DNA of 64,000 nt from SLFH01 sp050486265 (GCA_050486265.1 JBJHCY010000003.1:124001-188000); one strand, 5' to 3'. Shown: positions 23,540-32,610, counted from the first letter of the stretch. Numbers and translations are program-made. Notes: generated from the sequence alone by a model not told the origin.

Positions 23540-26500
23540 TTACCGCTTCGCGGAGACCTTGCCCTGGCGGCCTCGGTCGTCTTCGTCTTCCTCGGGCTCT
23601 TCCTCCGGCTCCTCGTCGGCTTCTTCGTCTTCCCAGTCGTCCTCGTCTTCCTCCCACTCTTCGTCTTCTTCGCCGTCCTCTTCCCAATCTTCGTCGTCCT
23701 CGGACTCTTCGTCTTCTGAGTCCTCGTCGTCTTCAGACTCCTCGTCCTCTTCGTCGCCTTCTTCTTCCTCGTCGCCCTCTTCGTCTTCCTCGTACGCCTC
23801 GTCGTCTTCGGCCTCTTCGTCGCCCTCCTCGTCCTCTTCCTCCTCCCACGAGTCGTCATCGTCGTCGGAGGCGGCTTCGGGCTCGGCCTTGCGCTTGGCC
23901 TTGGGGGTTTCTTCGTCGTCGGCGAGCGCGACCTCCGTGTCGCCTCCCTCGTCATCACCCCCTTCATCCGCCTCGTCATCCCAGGGCGCGTCTTCGCTGT
24001 CGTCATCCGGGCTGCCGGAGGCGGTCGCGACGCCGGTCTCGGGCTCGGGGAAGAGTTCGCCCTGGGCGGGCGGGCGCCCGGCGGCTTCCTGAGCCGCCAG
24101 CGCCTTCATCGCGTCCCACTCCGCCTCGGTGATCATCACATCGCGCGCGACCGAGCCCTTGTGCTCGGAGATGATCCCCGCGATGCCCATCAGGTCGATC
24201 AGGCGGCTCGCCCGCGTGTACCCGATCGCCAGGCGGCGCTGCAGCAGGCTCACCGACCCGCGCTTGGTCTCCAGCACGATCTCGACGGCCCGGTCGAACA
24301 GCGGGTCTTCCTGGGCCGCAGCGAGGCTCGCCGAGGAGTTGTTCTCGCTCTCGTACAGGCGTTCCTCGTCGGCGTCGACGCCCGAGCGGAGCTGCATGAG
24401 CTGGCGCTCGAAGGTGGGCGCCGCGACCTCGCGCATGAAGCGCACCACGCGCCGGATCTCCTTGTCGTCCACCAGCGTGCCCTGGCTGCGCACCAGCTTG
24501 TGCGAGCGGGGCGAGAGCAGGAGCATGTCGCCCTGCCCCAGCAGCAGCTCTCCGCCCTTCTGGTCCAGCACGATCCGCGAATCCATCCCGCTGGCGACCT
24601 TGAAGGTCACGCGGCAGGGCATGTTGCTCTTGATCAGGCCCGTCACCACATTCGCCTGCGGACGCTGCGTCGCAAGAATCAGGTGGATGCCCACCGCGCG
24701 AGCCTTCTGCGCGATGCGGATGATCGAGCCCTCGACCTCCTTGTTGGTCATCATCAGGTCGGCGAGCTCGTCGATGATGAACACCATGTAGGGCAGGCGA
24801 CGCGGGATCCGCGCCTCCTCCTCGGGCGTGCGCGGATCGAACGCCTCCTTCAGCTCCTCCCACGCCATGTCGTTGTAGCCGGCGATGTCGCGGCACCCCG
24901 CCTCGGCGAGCAGCTCGTACCGCTCGTCCATCTTCTTGACCGCCCACTCCAGGATCGCCGCGGCCTTGGACATCTCCGTCACCACAGGGCACATCAGGTG
25001 CGGGATGTCCTTGAACTGGCTCATCTCGACCATCTTCGGGTCGACAAGCACAAGCTTCAGCTCGTTGGGCTTCTTCGTGTAGAGGAAGCTCATGATGATC
25101 GTGTTCATGCACACGCTCTTGCCCGAGCCGGTCGTGCCGGCGATAAGCATGTGCGGCATCTTCGTCAGGTCCTCGATCAGCGGCTCGCCCGACGCGTCCT
25201 TGCCCAGGAACATGGGCAGCTTCATGTCCCCGAACCACTCGCGGTTGGACATCAGCTCCTTCAGGCGGACCTTTTCCTTTGTCGGGTTGGGCACCTCGAT
25301 GCCGACCGTGTCGCGCCCCACCATGTTGGACACGATGCGGATGTTCACCGCCTTGAGCGAGCGGGCGATGTCCTGGCTGACCGTCTGCAGCGAGTTCACG
25401 CGCGTGCCCGGCGCAAGGCGGATGTGGTACAGCGTGATCACCGGCCCCGACTCGATGCCCACGACCTCGCCGTTGATCCGGTACTCCGTCAGCGCCGCCT
25501 CGAGCGCCTCGGCCTGCTCGCGCACGAGCCCTTCGAGCTTCTCAGAGAAGTTCTCCTCGGGCTCGGCGAGCAGGTCCATCCCCGGGAACTGATACCCCTC
25601 AAGCTCGGCGACATTCTGCAGGTCTTCAAGGTCAGAGTCGGTGGCGCTCTTGCGGTCCTTGGCCGCAAAGCGCACAGGCAGCTTCGAGATCTTTTCGCGC
25701 AGCGCGTCCTGGTCGAAGACCTGCGGCGCCCCGGGCAGATCCTCGTCGTCGTCTTCCTCATCGTCGTAGGCGTCGGCCCCGACCGCTTCGACGGCGACCT
25801 CCGGCTCGAGATCGACGCGCTCGGTCCCGCCGATCCCGCCGTCTTCGTCGTCGAGCACGGGCTCGGCCTTCTTGCGCTTGCGTTCGGCCCGCTTGCTTTC
25901 CTTCTTCGAGGCCGCCTTGTGCTTCTTGGGCTTGGCCTCGATCACGGGTTCTGCCCGCTTGGTCGGACGCGCGATCCGCTCGTCGTCTTCAAGATCGTCC
26001 ACACGCACCAGCGCCGGCCGGGGCTTGGGACGGATCGAACCGACGAGCGTCCCCGCCGCCGTGCCCGCCGCCGCCCAGGTGACGCGGGCGCCCTTGACGG
26101 TCGCGCTTGCCGCGGGTCCGAACCGCTGGGCCAGCCACCTCGCCCCGGCCTCGATCGGCTCGTTGCACGCCGCCAGCAGACCGACCAGCAGCCCGCCGGT
26201 CAGGAAGACCATGCTCCCAAGCACGCTGAAGAGCGAGGCGAGCCACGCGGCGATCCGGTCGCCCAGCACGCCCCCCGCCAGCCCGGGCATCGGGCTCAAC
26301 CCCGCCATCACCAGCGCGTTGATCCCCGCCATGGCCGCGACCGCAAGCGCCAGACCGACCGAGCGGATGACGAGCTGGTCGACCCGCTTTCTGGCCAGCA
26401 CGAGGATCACCGCCGCACCGGCCCCGATCAGCAGGGGCCAGGCCGCGTACCCGAAGGCGTAGTAGAGCCAGTGGGCGATGTGCGCCCCGACGAGCCCGCA

Positions 26501-26683
26501 CGGGTTGGCGGCCTCCTCGTTGGGCGGATCGATGATGAAGGTGGGGCGGTCGGCCGGGTGGAAGCCCGCCAGCGAGACCACCACCAGCGCCCAGAGCGTC
26601 CCCAGCGTGATCCACCCGGCCCAGGCCAGGACGGGGCGCTTGGCGGGACGATCGCTTGCCTTTGCTCGTGCTCGTGCGGCCAT
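23540..26683 (-). CDS. ftsK: DNA translocase FtsK/SpoIIIE with a long acidic tail
   Basis: 1047 residues. Four or five N-terminal membrane helices lie within residues 20-190. A charged linker follows, then the alpha/beta motor with Walker A AGTTGSGKSVCMN (about 510-525) and Walker B MVFIIDELADLMM. Next are ATQRPQANVVTGLIK and a gamma winged-helix domain (VSLLQRRLAIGYTRASRLI, about 815-860) that reads KOPS-type sequences. FtsK pumps chromosome termini at the septum and activates dimer resolution. The unusual part is residues about 893-1047: a low-complexity, almost purely Asp/Glu tail placed after the DNA-reading gamma domain. The codons are GAG/GAC/GAA-rich, and the low-complexity tract produces long false frames on the other strand. 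Confidence 0.95.
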   Translation of the reverse strand: MAARARAKASDRPAKRPVLAWAGWITLGTLWALVVVSLAGFHPADRPTFIIDPPNEEAANPCGLVGAHIAHWLYYAFGYAAWPLLIGAGAAVILVLARKRVDQLVIRSVGLALAVAAMAGINALVMAGLSPMPGLAGGVLGDRIAAWLASLFSVLGSMVFLTGGLLVGLLAACNEPIEAGARWLAQRFGPAASATVKGARVTWAAAGTAAGTLVGSIRPKPRPALVRVDDLEDDERIARPTKRAEPVIEAKPKKHKAASKKESKRAERKRKKAEPVLDDEDGGIGGTERVDLEPEVAVEAVGADAYDDEEDDDEDLPGAPQVFDQDALREKISKLPVRFAAKDRKSATDSDLEDLQNVAELEGYQFPGMDLLAEPEENFSEKLEGLVREQAEALEAALTEYRINGEVVGIESGPVITLYHIRLAPGTRVNSLQTVSQDIARSLKAVNIRIVSNMVGRDTVGIEVPNPTKEKVRLKELMSNREWFGDMKLPMFLGKDASGEPLIEDLTKMPHMLIAGTTGSGKSVCMNTIIMSFLYTKKPNELKLVLVDPKMVEMSQFKDIPHLMCPVVTEMSKAAAILEWAVKKMDERYELLAEAGCRDIAGYNDMAWEELKEAFDPRTPEEEARIPRRLPYMVFIIDELADLMMTNKEVEGSIIRIAQKARAVGIHLILATQRPQANVVTGLIKSNMPCRVTFKVASGMDSRIVLDQKGGELLLGQGDMLLLSPRSHKLVRSQGTLVDDKEIRRVVRFMREVAAPTFERQLMQLRSGVDADEERLYESENNSSASLAAAQEDPLFDRAVEIVLETKRGSVSLLQRRLAIGYTRASRLIDLMGIAGIISEHKGSVARDVMITEAEWDAMKALAAQEAAGRPPAQGELFPEPETGVATASGSPDDDSEDAPWDDEADEGGDDEGGDTEVALADDEETPKAKRKAEPEAASDDDDDSWEEEEDEEGDEEAEDDEAYEEDEEGDEEEEGDEEDEESEDDEDSEDEESEDDEDWEEDGEEDEEWEEDEDDWEDEEADEEPEEEPEEDEDDRGRQGKVSAKR

Positions 26684-26820
26684 CCGTGTTCCAGAGAGAG
26701 TTGCAGCGCAGGTTCTGCGCGTGACACTACGGGCGCGATCCGTCGCGCCCGCTCCGATCGTAGCGGGAGCCTCGCCCCCGCCAGCGCCTAAGAGCGCAGT
26801 CCATCACCATCGGCGCGCGC

Positions 26821-26971
26821 CGGGCGCTCCTCTGCACTCGTGGGGCTGCTCGCTCCCCCGCCGAGGCGGGGGAGCGAGGGCGCTGGGCGCCGGGCGCAGG
26901 GGCGGTGTCGATCCGCGGCCGAAGGCCGCCTCATCCCCCAGCGCCCCGCGCCCCACACCCCGCGCCCCGCC
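26821..26971. repeat. GC-rich intergenic block with R5 repeat
   Basis: The 337-bp gap between the divergent ftsK and yifB/comM starts holds C-rich and G-rich tracts. Examples are GGGGGAGCGAGGGCGCTGGG near 26869, a GCGGCCGAAGGCCGC hairpin near 26917, and GCGCCCCGCGCCCCACACCC at 26941-26960. Similar phrases recur at 6376, 7994, 9541, 11272, 29045, 29166 and 51583. No ORF of substance lies here. Confidence 0.6.
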
Positions 26972-26984
26972 TACAGGCCTCCCC

Positions 26985-27013
26985 TTTCCAGATTGCTTCC
27001 TGTTCGGTATGCT
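26985..27013 (+). promoter_or_regulatory. Promoter of yifB/comM (TTTCCA-17-TATGCT)
   Basis: -35-like TTTCCA (26985-26990), 17-bp spacer, -10 TATGCT (27008-27013) ending 7 nt before the ATG at 27021. Confidence 0.5.
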
Positions 27014-27020
27014 CCGGACC

Positions 27021-28547
27021 ATGCTCGCCCGGGTCCGCTCATCCCTGCTCCACGGCATCGACGCCCTCCCCTGCGAGGTCGAGGTCGATCTCGACCGCAC
27101 CCTCATGGACAAACAGACCGTCGTGGGCCTGCCCGACGCGGCGGTCACCGAGTCCCTCCAACGCGTCCAGGCCGCCCTGACCAACTCGGGCTACACCTTC
27201 CCGCAGGGCAAGCTGCTGATCAACCTCGCCCCCGCCGATGTCCGCAAGGAGGGGCCGGTCTACGACCTGCCCATCGCGGTGGGCGTGCTGGCGGTGCAGG
27301 GGGTCGTCCCGATGCGTGAGGGCGAGGGGCTGGACCTTCGCCGCCACCTCTTCGCCGGCGAGCTCGCCCTCGACGGACGCCTGCGCCCGATCCGGGGCTC
27401 GATCGCCATCGCGGCTCTCGCCCGCTCCGAAGGCGCCGAGGGCGTGATCCTCCCTGCCCAGAACGCCGAGGAGGCGGCGGTCGTCGAGGGGATCAATGTG
27501 TACGCCGTCAGCACGCTGACCGAACTCGTCGGCCTGCTCACCGGCGAGCTGGACGCGATGCCCCTGCCGACGCCGGATGTCGCGGCCCGACTGCGCCAAG
27601 CCGAGCCGGAGATCGACTTCGCCGATGTGAAGGGGCAGGAGGCGGTGAAGCGGGCGATCGTCGTCGCCGCGGCCGGCATGCACAACCTCGTCATGCTCGG
27701 CCCCGCCGGCACGGGCAAAACCATGATGGCCAAGGCCCTGCCCGGCGTGCTGCCGACGCTGACGCCCGACGAGGCGGTCGAGATCACGCGGATCCACTCG
27801 GCCGCGGGTGTGCTGCCCCCCGGCAAGGGGCTGATCGACGCGAGGCCGGTCCGCAGCCCGCACCACACGGCGTCGTCGGCCGCGGTGGTGGGGGGCGGGG
27901 TGATCCCGCGTCCGGGCGAGATCTCGCTGGCGCACGGGGGCGTGCTGTTTCTCGACGAATTGCCGGAGTTTCCGCGCACCGTGCTCGAAACGCTCCGCCA
28001 GCCGCTGGAAGACCATGTCGTCACGATCGCCCGCTCGCAGGCGACGGTCCGTTTTCCGGCCAGCTTCATGCTCGTCGCGGCGATGAACCCGACGCCCCGG
28101 GGCGATGTCGATCCCGGCGAGGTCGGCCAGCGCGCGATGGAGCGTTACCTCGCGCGGCTGTCGGGCCCGCTGCTCGACCGGATCGACCTGCATGTCGAAG
28201 CGCCGGCGATGCCGTGGAAGCGTCTGCGCCAGCCCTCGTCGGGCATGTCGACCGCCGAGATGCGCGAGCAGGCCGAGGCGGCCCGAGCCCGCATGCGCGA
28301 GCGCCAGGGCCATATGCCCAACAGCCGCCTGAGCGGACGGAAGCTCGACAAAATCGCCGAGCTCGAACCCCGGGCCGAGGCGGTGCTCGGCCAGGCGATG
28401 AGCGAGCTGAAGCTCAGCGCCCGGGCGTATGACAAGATCCGTCGCGTCTCGCGCACCATCGCCGACTTGGAAGGATCAGAAGCGATCGCCGAGTCGCATG
28501 TCTCTGAAGCGGTGCAGTACCGCCTGCTCGACCGGATGATCGGCTGA
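27021..28547 (+). CDS. comM: YifB/ComM-family AAA+ ATPase (Mg-chelatase-like)
   Basis: 508 residues. An N-terminal Lon-S5-like domain (MLARVRSS to about 170) precedes an MCM/Mg-chelatase-type AAA+ module. It has Walker A MLGPAGTGKTMMAKALPG, Walker B GGVLFLDELPEF, VRSPHHTASSAAVVGGG and the C-terminal LSARAYDKIRRVSRTIADL helices. ComM is a hexameric branch-migration helicase acting in natural transformation; the wider family role is less clear. Unusually, the usual cysteine cluster after AAMNP (CPCG...C.C) is absent. It reads NPTPRGDVDPGEVGQRAM before RYLARLSGPLLDRIDLHVE. The ATG at 27021 gives the family start MLARV; an in-frame ATG at 27009 overlaps the -10 box. Confidence 0.92.
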   Translation: MLARVRSSLLHGIDALPCEVEVDLDRTLMDKQTVVGLPDAAVTESLQRVQAALTNSGYTFPQGKLLINLAPADVRKEGPVYDLPIAVGVLAVQGVVPMREGEGLDLRRHLFAGELALDGRLRPIRGSIAIAALARSEGAEGVILPAQNAEEAAVVEGINVYAVSTLTELVGLLTGELDAMPLPTPDVAARLRQAEPEIDFADVKGQEAVKRAIVVAAAGMHNLVMLGPAGTGKTMMAKALPGVLPTLTPDEAVEITRIHSAAGVLPPGKGLIDARPVRSPHHTASSAAVVGGGVIPRPGEISLAHGGVLFLDELPEFPRTVLETLRQPLEDHVVTIARSQATVRFPASFMLVAAMNPTPRGDVDPGEVGQRAMERYLARLSGPLLDRIDLHVEAPAMPWKRLRQPSSGMSTAEMREQAEAARARMRERQGHMPNSRLSGRKLDKIAELEPRAEAVLGQAMSELKLSARAYDKIRRVSRTIADLEGSEAIAESHVSEAVQYRLLDRMIG

Positions 28548-28570
28548 CGGCAAGCTCGACGCGCTGAGGC

Positions 28571-28606
28571 AAAGAAAAACACCCGGCCTCGCGAGGCCGG
28601 GCGTTT
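28571..28606. terminator. Terminator between convergent comM and rpmB
   Basis: Perfect 20-bp palindrome CCCGGCCTCGCGAGGCCGGG (28582-28601). The minus strand follows with TGTTTTTCTTT, so it mainly serves rpmB; the plus strand has only a short T-run. Confidence 0.8.
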
Positions 28607-28637
28607 GATTGCGTTCGGAGTCGGACGCTGGGGCCGG

Positions 28638-28964
28638 TCAGGCGCCTTCCTGCTTCTGCTTGCGGGTGTAGGCGTACTTCCGCTTCAGGGGCTTGACGAC
28701 CAGGCCGCTGCGGATCGCGTTGGCCGAGACGCGGACCTTCTTGCGGGTGCGGATCGGGTTGCCCTGCTCGTCGAGCTTGGGGTTGCCGTCGGTGTCGAGC
28801 ACCTCGACCATCGCGTCGACCTTCTGGAGGTTCGGACGGAACGCGCGCCGGGTGATCCCGGTGGGCTTGAGGCCGAAGCCGCCCTTGGTGATCCTCTGGC
28901 CCCGGTAGGTCCGGGTCTTGCCGAAGGTCGTCTTCTTACCCGTGTAATGGCACTCGTACGGCAT
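28638..28964 (-). CDS. rpmB: 50S ribosomal protein L28, extended
   Basis: 108 residues. The L28 core is present (CHYTGKKTTFGKTRTYRGQ, ITRRAFRPNLQKV, KKVRVSANAIRSGLVV). L28 is usually 60-80 residues; the extra length comes from an insertion after the first half (about 50-70, DTDGNPKLDEQGNPIRT) and a basic C-terminus. It binds 23S rRNA in the large subunit. GGAAG precedes the ATG by 7 nt. It stands alone, not beside rpmG, and is followed by a terminator. Confidence 0.93.
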   Translation of the reverse strand: MPYECHYTGKKTTFGKTRTYRGQRITKGGFGLKPTGITRRAFRPNLQKVDAMVEVLDTDGNPKLDEQGNPIRTRKKVRVSANAIRSGLVVKPLKRKYAYTRKQKQEGA

Positions 28965-29037
28965 GGCTGCTTCCAGTCGCTCAAAAGGCTCTTGAGGGCC
29001 TCAAGGATAGCCCGCATCCCCGTCCGGGCAAGGGGGG

Positions 29038-29204
29038 ATGCGGAAGGGCGCTGGGTGTGGGGCGCGGGGCGCTGGGGGAGGCGGCGGCCTTCGGCCGCGG
29101 CATGTCTTTGTATTCCGAGTTGCTGAGCCCGCTCCCTGAACCCTTGCCTCGGCCGAAGGCCGAAGCCACCCCTGCTCCCCGCACCCAGCGCCCTGCGCCC
29201 GGTT
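29038..29204. repeat. R5 GC-rich block, both orientations
   Basis: GGGCGCTGGGTGTGGGGCGC followed by more G-runs (29046-29078), the GGCCTTCGGCCGCGG hairpin near 29085, and then the opposite orientation CCCCGCACCCAGCGCCCTGC near 29177. It fills the gap between rpmB and the aminotransferase gene. Confidence 0.6.
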
Positions 29205-30379
29205 CACCCCCGATGCAGCGACTCCCGCGAGATCATCAGTTCGAGGGTCTGGGCGACCAGGTCGACCTCCCGCTCGGTCATCCGCCCGTGGAAGGGCAGG
29301 GCGATCGTCCGCCCCGAGACGCTCTCGGCGATCGGGAACTGGCCGGGCCGGTGCCCGAGGTCGCGGTACGCCGGCTGGAGGTGGATGCAGGGAAAGTAGG
29401 GGGCGCAGCCGACCTCGTGGATCCGCATCCCCTTGATGACCCGGTCGCGCTCTTCGGTGGCGAACTCGGTGCTCAGCCGCACGACATAGACGAACCACGA
29501 CATCATCGCCTCGGGGTCGACCGTCGGCAGCACGACCTCCGGGACGCCCATCAGGCGGTGCATGTACAGGTCCGCGACCGCCCGGCGTCGCTCGATGATC
29601 GTCTTGAACCGGCGCATCTGGGCGACGCCGATCGCGGCGTTCAGCTCGCTCAGGCGGTAGTTGTACCCGACGCGCTCGTGTTCCAGCCACGCCCCGGTGT
29701 TCATCGGCGAGCCCGGCCCGCCCGGGGCCGTCGCGATCGGGCGGCCCTGGTTGCGGAGGCTGCGGCAGGCGTCGGCGAGGCGTTCGTCGTCGGTGACGAT
29801 CATCCCGCCCTCGCCGGTGGTGATCTGCTTGTTGGGGTAGAAGCCGAAGACGCCGACGCGTCCGAAAGACCCGCAGGGGCGGCCTCTGTAGGTCGTGCCC
29901 AGCGCCTCGCAGCAGTCCTCGATCAGCGGGATCTCGAGCTTGGCCGCAAGGCGGGCGTACTCGTCCATGTGCTGGGGGTTGCCGAAGGTCTCGACGGCGA
30001 GGATGGCCTTGGTGTGCTCGGTGACGGCCGATTCGATCGCGGCCGGATCGGCGTTGAGGCTCTTGGGGCAGATGTCGACGAAAACGGGCTTGGCGCCGAC
30101 ATAGCGGATCACATTCGCCGAGGCGATGAAGCTGAAGGGCGTGGTGATGACCTCGTCGCCGGGCCCGATGCCCAGGGCCAGCAGGGCCAGGTGCAGCCCG
30201 GCCGTCCCGCTGGAGACCGCCACCCCGTGCCGGCAGCCGGCCTCAGAGGCGACCAGACGCTCGAACTCCTCCTGCATCGGGCCGATCGAGAGTCGCCCGG
30301 ACCGGAGCGTGAGGATCAGCAGCTCTTCTTCGAGGGCGGAGAGGTCTGGACGGCTGAGCGGGATCTCGTGCTCGGACAT
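29204..30379 (-). CDS. DegT/DnrJ/EryC1/StrS-family PLP aminotransferase
   Basis: 391 residues from the ATG at 30379. Family signatures are AVSSGTAGLHLALLAL, DEVITTPFSFIASANVI, the PLP-contacting Asp in IPLIEDCCEALG (D155) and the Schiff-base Lys in GFYPNKQITTGEGG (K184). The C-terminal substrate loop follows. These enzymes transaminate keto-sugars attached to nucleotides, making amino sugars for surface glycans. The product could work with the nucleotide-sugar dehydratase at 3.4 kb and the sugar dehydrogenase at 18.5 kb, but they are not adjacent. It lies downstream of dnaA on the same strand with a 173-bp gap. Confidence 0.93.
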   Translation of the reverse strand: MSEHEIPLSRPDLSALEEELLILTLRSGRLSIGPMQEEFERLVASEAGCRHGVAVSSGTAGLHLALLALGIGPGDEVITTPFSFIASANVIRYVGAKPVFVDICPKSLNADPAAIESAVTEHTKAILAVETFGNPQHMDEYARLAAKLEIPLIEDCCEALGTTYRGRPCGSFGRVGVFGFYPNKQITTGEGGMIVTDDERLADACRSLRNQGRPIATAPGGPGSPMNTGAWLEHERVGYNYRLSELNAAIGVAQMRRFKTIIERRRAVADLYMHRLMGVPEVVLPTVDPEAMMSWFVYVVRLSTEFATEERDRVIKGMRIHEVGCAPYFPCIHLQPAYRDLGHRPGQFPIAESVSGRTIALPFHGRMTEREVDLVAQTLELMISRESLHRG

Positions 30380-30552
30380 CGGTCTGGCGCTGCCTCTGGG
30401 AAGGGAGTGGTGTTGTCGCGTCTGCCCGGCGGGCTGCCCGCCATCGGGCAAGCGTACACCGCCGGCGTGGGCCGGACGCCCGCCGCGAGCGCAGAAGCGC
30501 TTGCAGGGGGCGCCCGGCGCCGACGCCGGAGGAGGAGGAGCAGGGCGTGTGT

Positions 30553-32211
30553 TCAGCGACCGGTGGCGCGTTCGAGCTCGCGGTACAGGCGGGCGTTGAG
30601 TTCTGCGACATCGATGGCGACCAGATCGTTGTCGAAACGGACGGCCTCGCCGCCGTCGATCTGGCTCTTGATCCGCTTGTGGGCGGTGATGACCGTCGAG
30701 TGGTTGGGCCGGCCCATGGCCCGCGCGATCTCGGGGTAGCTGTGGTTGGTCAGCTCTCTGGAGAGGTGGACCGTCAGCGCCCGGGCCAGGACGACCCGCT
30801 TGTGGCGCCCGCGCCCGACGAACTCGTCGTGCGCCACGCCCAGGGAGGAGCAGACCCGGTCGATGATCTGCTGCATGCGGATCGGGCGTCGCACGCCGTT
30901 CTGCGAGGAAGACCCCTCGGCCATACCAAGGGCTTTGGAGGCGAAGGCGGCGTCGATCACGCCGGTCTCTGCGCCGGAGAGCAGGCGGCAGGCCGCCTGC
31001 ACACGCGTGACCATCCCCTCGAGATCGCGCACACTCGGGCCCGACCGGTCCGCGTCGCAGGCCCGTTCGGCCCGCTCGCTGATGACCTCGGCCGCGGCGG
31101 TGTCGATCGCCAGCCCGCGCCGGCGACCGATCTCGGCGATGATCTGCAGGCGCAAGCCCCGCCCGGGCGGGGTGAGTCTGAAGAGCGCCCCGGCCATGAA
31201 GCGCGAGGTCAGCGCGGCGCTGAGACGCGTCATGTCGCGCGGGTGCTCATCGGAGGCCATGGCGACGAGCTTGCCGTCGAGGTCGATCGCGTCGAAGGTG
31301 TGCAGGAACTCGCCTTGGGTCTTGTCCTTGTTGTTCAGGAAGTGGACATCGTCGATGCAGAGCAGGTCGCAGTCGCGGTAGCGCTGGCGGAAGGCGTCGA
31401 GCTTGTTGGCCCGCATCGAGGCGATGAACTCGTTGGTGAACGCCTCGGCGGTGACATAGCGCACGCGGGCGTCGGGGCGGGAACGCTGGAACGCCGAGGC
31501 GATCGCGCGGAGCAGGTGCGTCTTGCCCAGCCCGCACTCCCCGTGGATGAACAGCGGGCTCAGGCGGGTGTCGCCCGAGGCGACGCCGGTCGCTGCCGTG
31601 TACGCCAGCTTGTTCTCGTCGCCGACGATGAAGTTCTCGAACTCGTACTTGCCCGAGGCGGGCTCGACTCTGACGGGCTTGCGCACCGGGGGCGGGACCT
31701 GCTGCGGCGCCGCGCGACGGCGCGTCGCCCGTTCGACCACCCGCGACGCCTCGAACGCGTCGCGGTCGACCACCAGGCGGAACGACTGCGGCGCCGGACG
31801 CCCCACATCACGCAGCACCTCGCGGATCGCGCCCGAGTACCGACGCTCGATCTGACCCGCCAGGAAGTTGGAGGGCACGGTGACGCGCAGCTCGCGCGGC
31901 TCGATCGAGAGCTCGGCCATCTGTGAGAAGTACCGCCGGCAGGGCTCCTCGCCGATCTTCTCGGCCAAGCGTCGGACCACCCGGTCGAGGATCTCCGAGC
32001 GGTCGGGCGTCCCGTTGCCGGCGCTGCGGAGCGCGGGGGGGCGGTGATCGGCGACGCGTTCGGGCGTGCCGCGCTCCCCCTTTCCGGTTTGGTCGGCGGC
32101 GTCGGTCACTGTGTTGACAGTAACCGTCGTTGTCGCCTTGATACAGCTTCCGGGCTTGGTGGCCCTGATTCCTCTGAACGCGCCGTGATGCCTTGCCTCC
32201 TGAGCGGTCAC
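30553..32211 (-). CDS. dnaA: Chromosomal replication initiator DnaA
   Basis: About 552 residues. Domain I (ILDRVVRRLAEKIGEEPCRRYF) comes after an unusually long N-terminal extension of about 70 residues. A linker follows, then the AAA+ domain with NFIVGDENKLAY, Walker A GECGLGKTHLLRAI and Walker B DLLCIDDVHFL. SSDEHP appears here as ASDEHPRDM, followed by the arginine finger region SRFMAGAL. The C-terminal HTH has the DnaA signature SYPEIARAMGRPNHSTV. The GTG at 32211 has GGGAGG 10-11 nt upstream, better than the ATG at 32229; the real start may lie even further in. It binds DnaA boxes at the adjacent probable origin. It is not in the usual dnaA-dnaN order. Confidence 0.93.
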   Translation of the reverse strand: MTAQEARHHGAFRGIRATKPGSCIKATTTVTVNTVTDAADQTGKGERGTPERVADHRPPALRSAGNGTPDRSEILDRVVRRLAEKIGEEPCRRYFSQMAELSIEPRELRVTVPSNFLAGQIERRYSGAIREVLRDVGRPAPQSFRLVVDRDAFEASRVVERATRRRAAPQQVPPPVRKPVRVEPASGKYEFENFIVGDENKLAYTAATGVASGDTRLSPLFIHGECGLGKTHLLRAIASAFQRSRPDARVRYVTAEAFTNEFIASMRANKLDAFRQRYRDCDLLCIDDVHFLNNKDKTQGEFLHTFDAIDLDGKLVAMASDEHPRDMTRLSAALTSRFMAGALFRLTPPGRGLRLQIIAEIGRRRGLAIDTAAAEVISERAERACDADRSGPSVRDLEGMVTRVQAACRLLSGAETGVIDAAFASKALGMAEGSSSQNGVRRPIRMQQIIDRVCSSLGVAHDEFVGRGRHKRVVLARALTVHLSRELTNHSYPEIARAMGRPNHSTVITAHKRIKSQIDGGEAVRFDNDLVAIDVAELNARLYRELERATGR

Positions 32212-32439
32212 TGTTGTACCACCTCCCATCCGTAAGAAGTCCGCACGCCCGGGCGTTGACCCTGCGCATACCGACCGCGCTCGAGCGGGTTACAGCCCGG
32301 TTGGCCCACGAGTCCTTCACCTTCGGATTTCGTCACGACGCGACGCCCGGCGGCGTGCAGCCGACCCTTGGCTCCTCTCCTTGCCACGGGCGACGCGTCG
32401 CATTGCCGCGATCCGCTCGGCCGATCCCTGGCCGATCGC

Positions 32440-32610
32440 GGTAACTTAGGCGATCCGGTTTCGTCGCGAAACCGATCCGAAACCGATTCGTGTTTGTTCA
32501 CGCGCAGAAACCACTGAAAAATCAAGGGTTTAGGCGTCGTGAAAAAATCTTGTCCACCCGAACCGCGCGCCGGTCGAACAATCGGTGGATAACCCGGTGA
32601 ACAACCGGCG
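32440..32610. other. oriC: Probable chromosomal origin (oriC) with DnaA-box cluster
   Basis: The 409-bp gap upstream of dnaA ends in a rare A/T-richer patch. DnaA-box-like 9-mers are TTGTTCACG (32494-32502, +), TTGTCCACC (32550-32558, +), TTGTTCGAC (32573-32581, -), TTATCCACC (32584-32592, -) and TTGTTCACC (32596-32604, -). Between them are GAAAAATCAAGGGTTT and GAAAAAATC. Upstream is a CGGTTTCG-tcg-CGAAACCG hairpin and the repeated AAACCGAT (from about 32454). Most boxes match TTNTNCACA in 7-8 of 9 positions, with C or G replacing the last A. Confidence 0.65.

Noticed and set aside
23570..23990. Trinucleotide-rich tract as a satellite or CRISPR-like repeat
   Set aside because: It encodes the in-frame acidic tail of FtsK; there are no spacers or constant repeat units.
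24161..26791. Open frame of about 870 codons on the plus strand
   Set aside because: It is antisense to ftsK, with His/Arg/Leu/Val-rich low-complexity composition and no domain.
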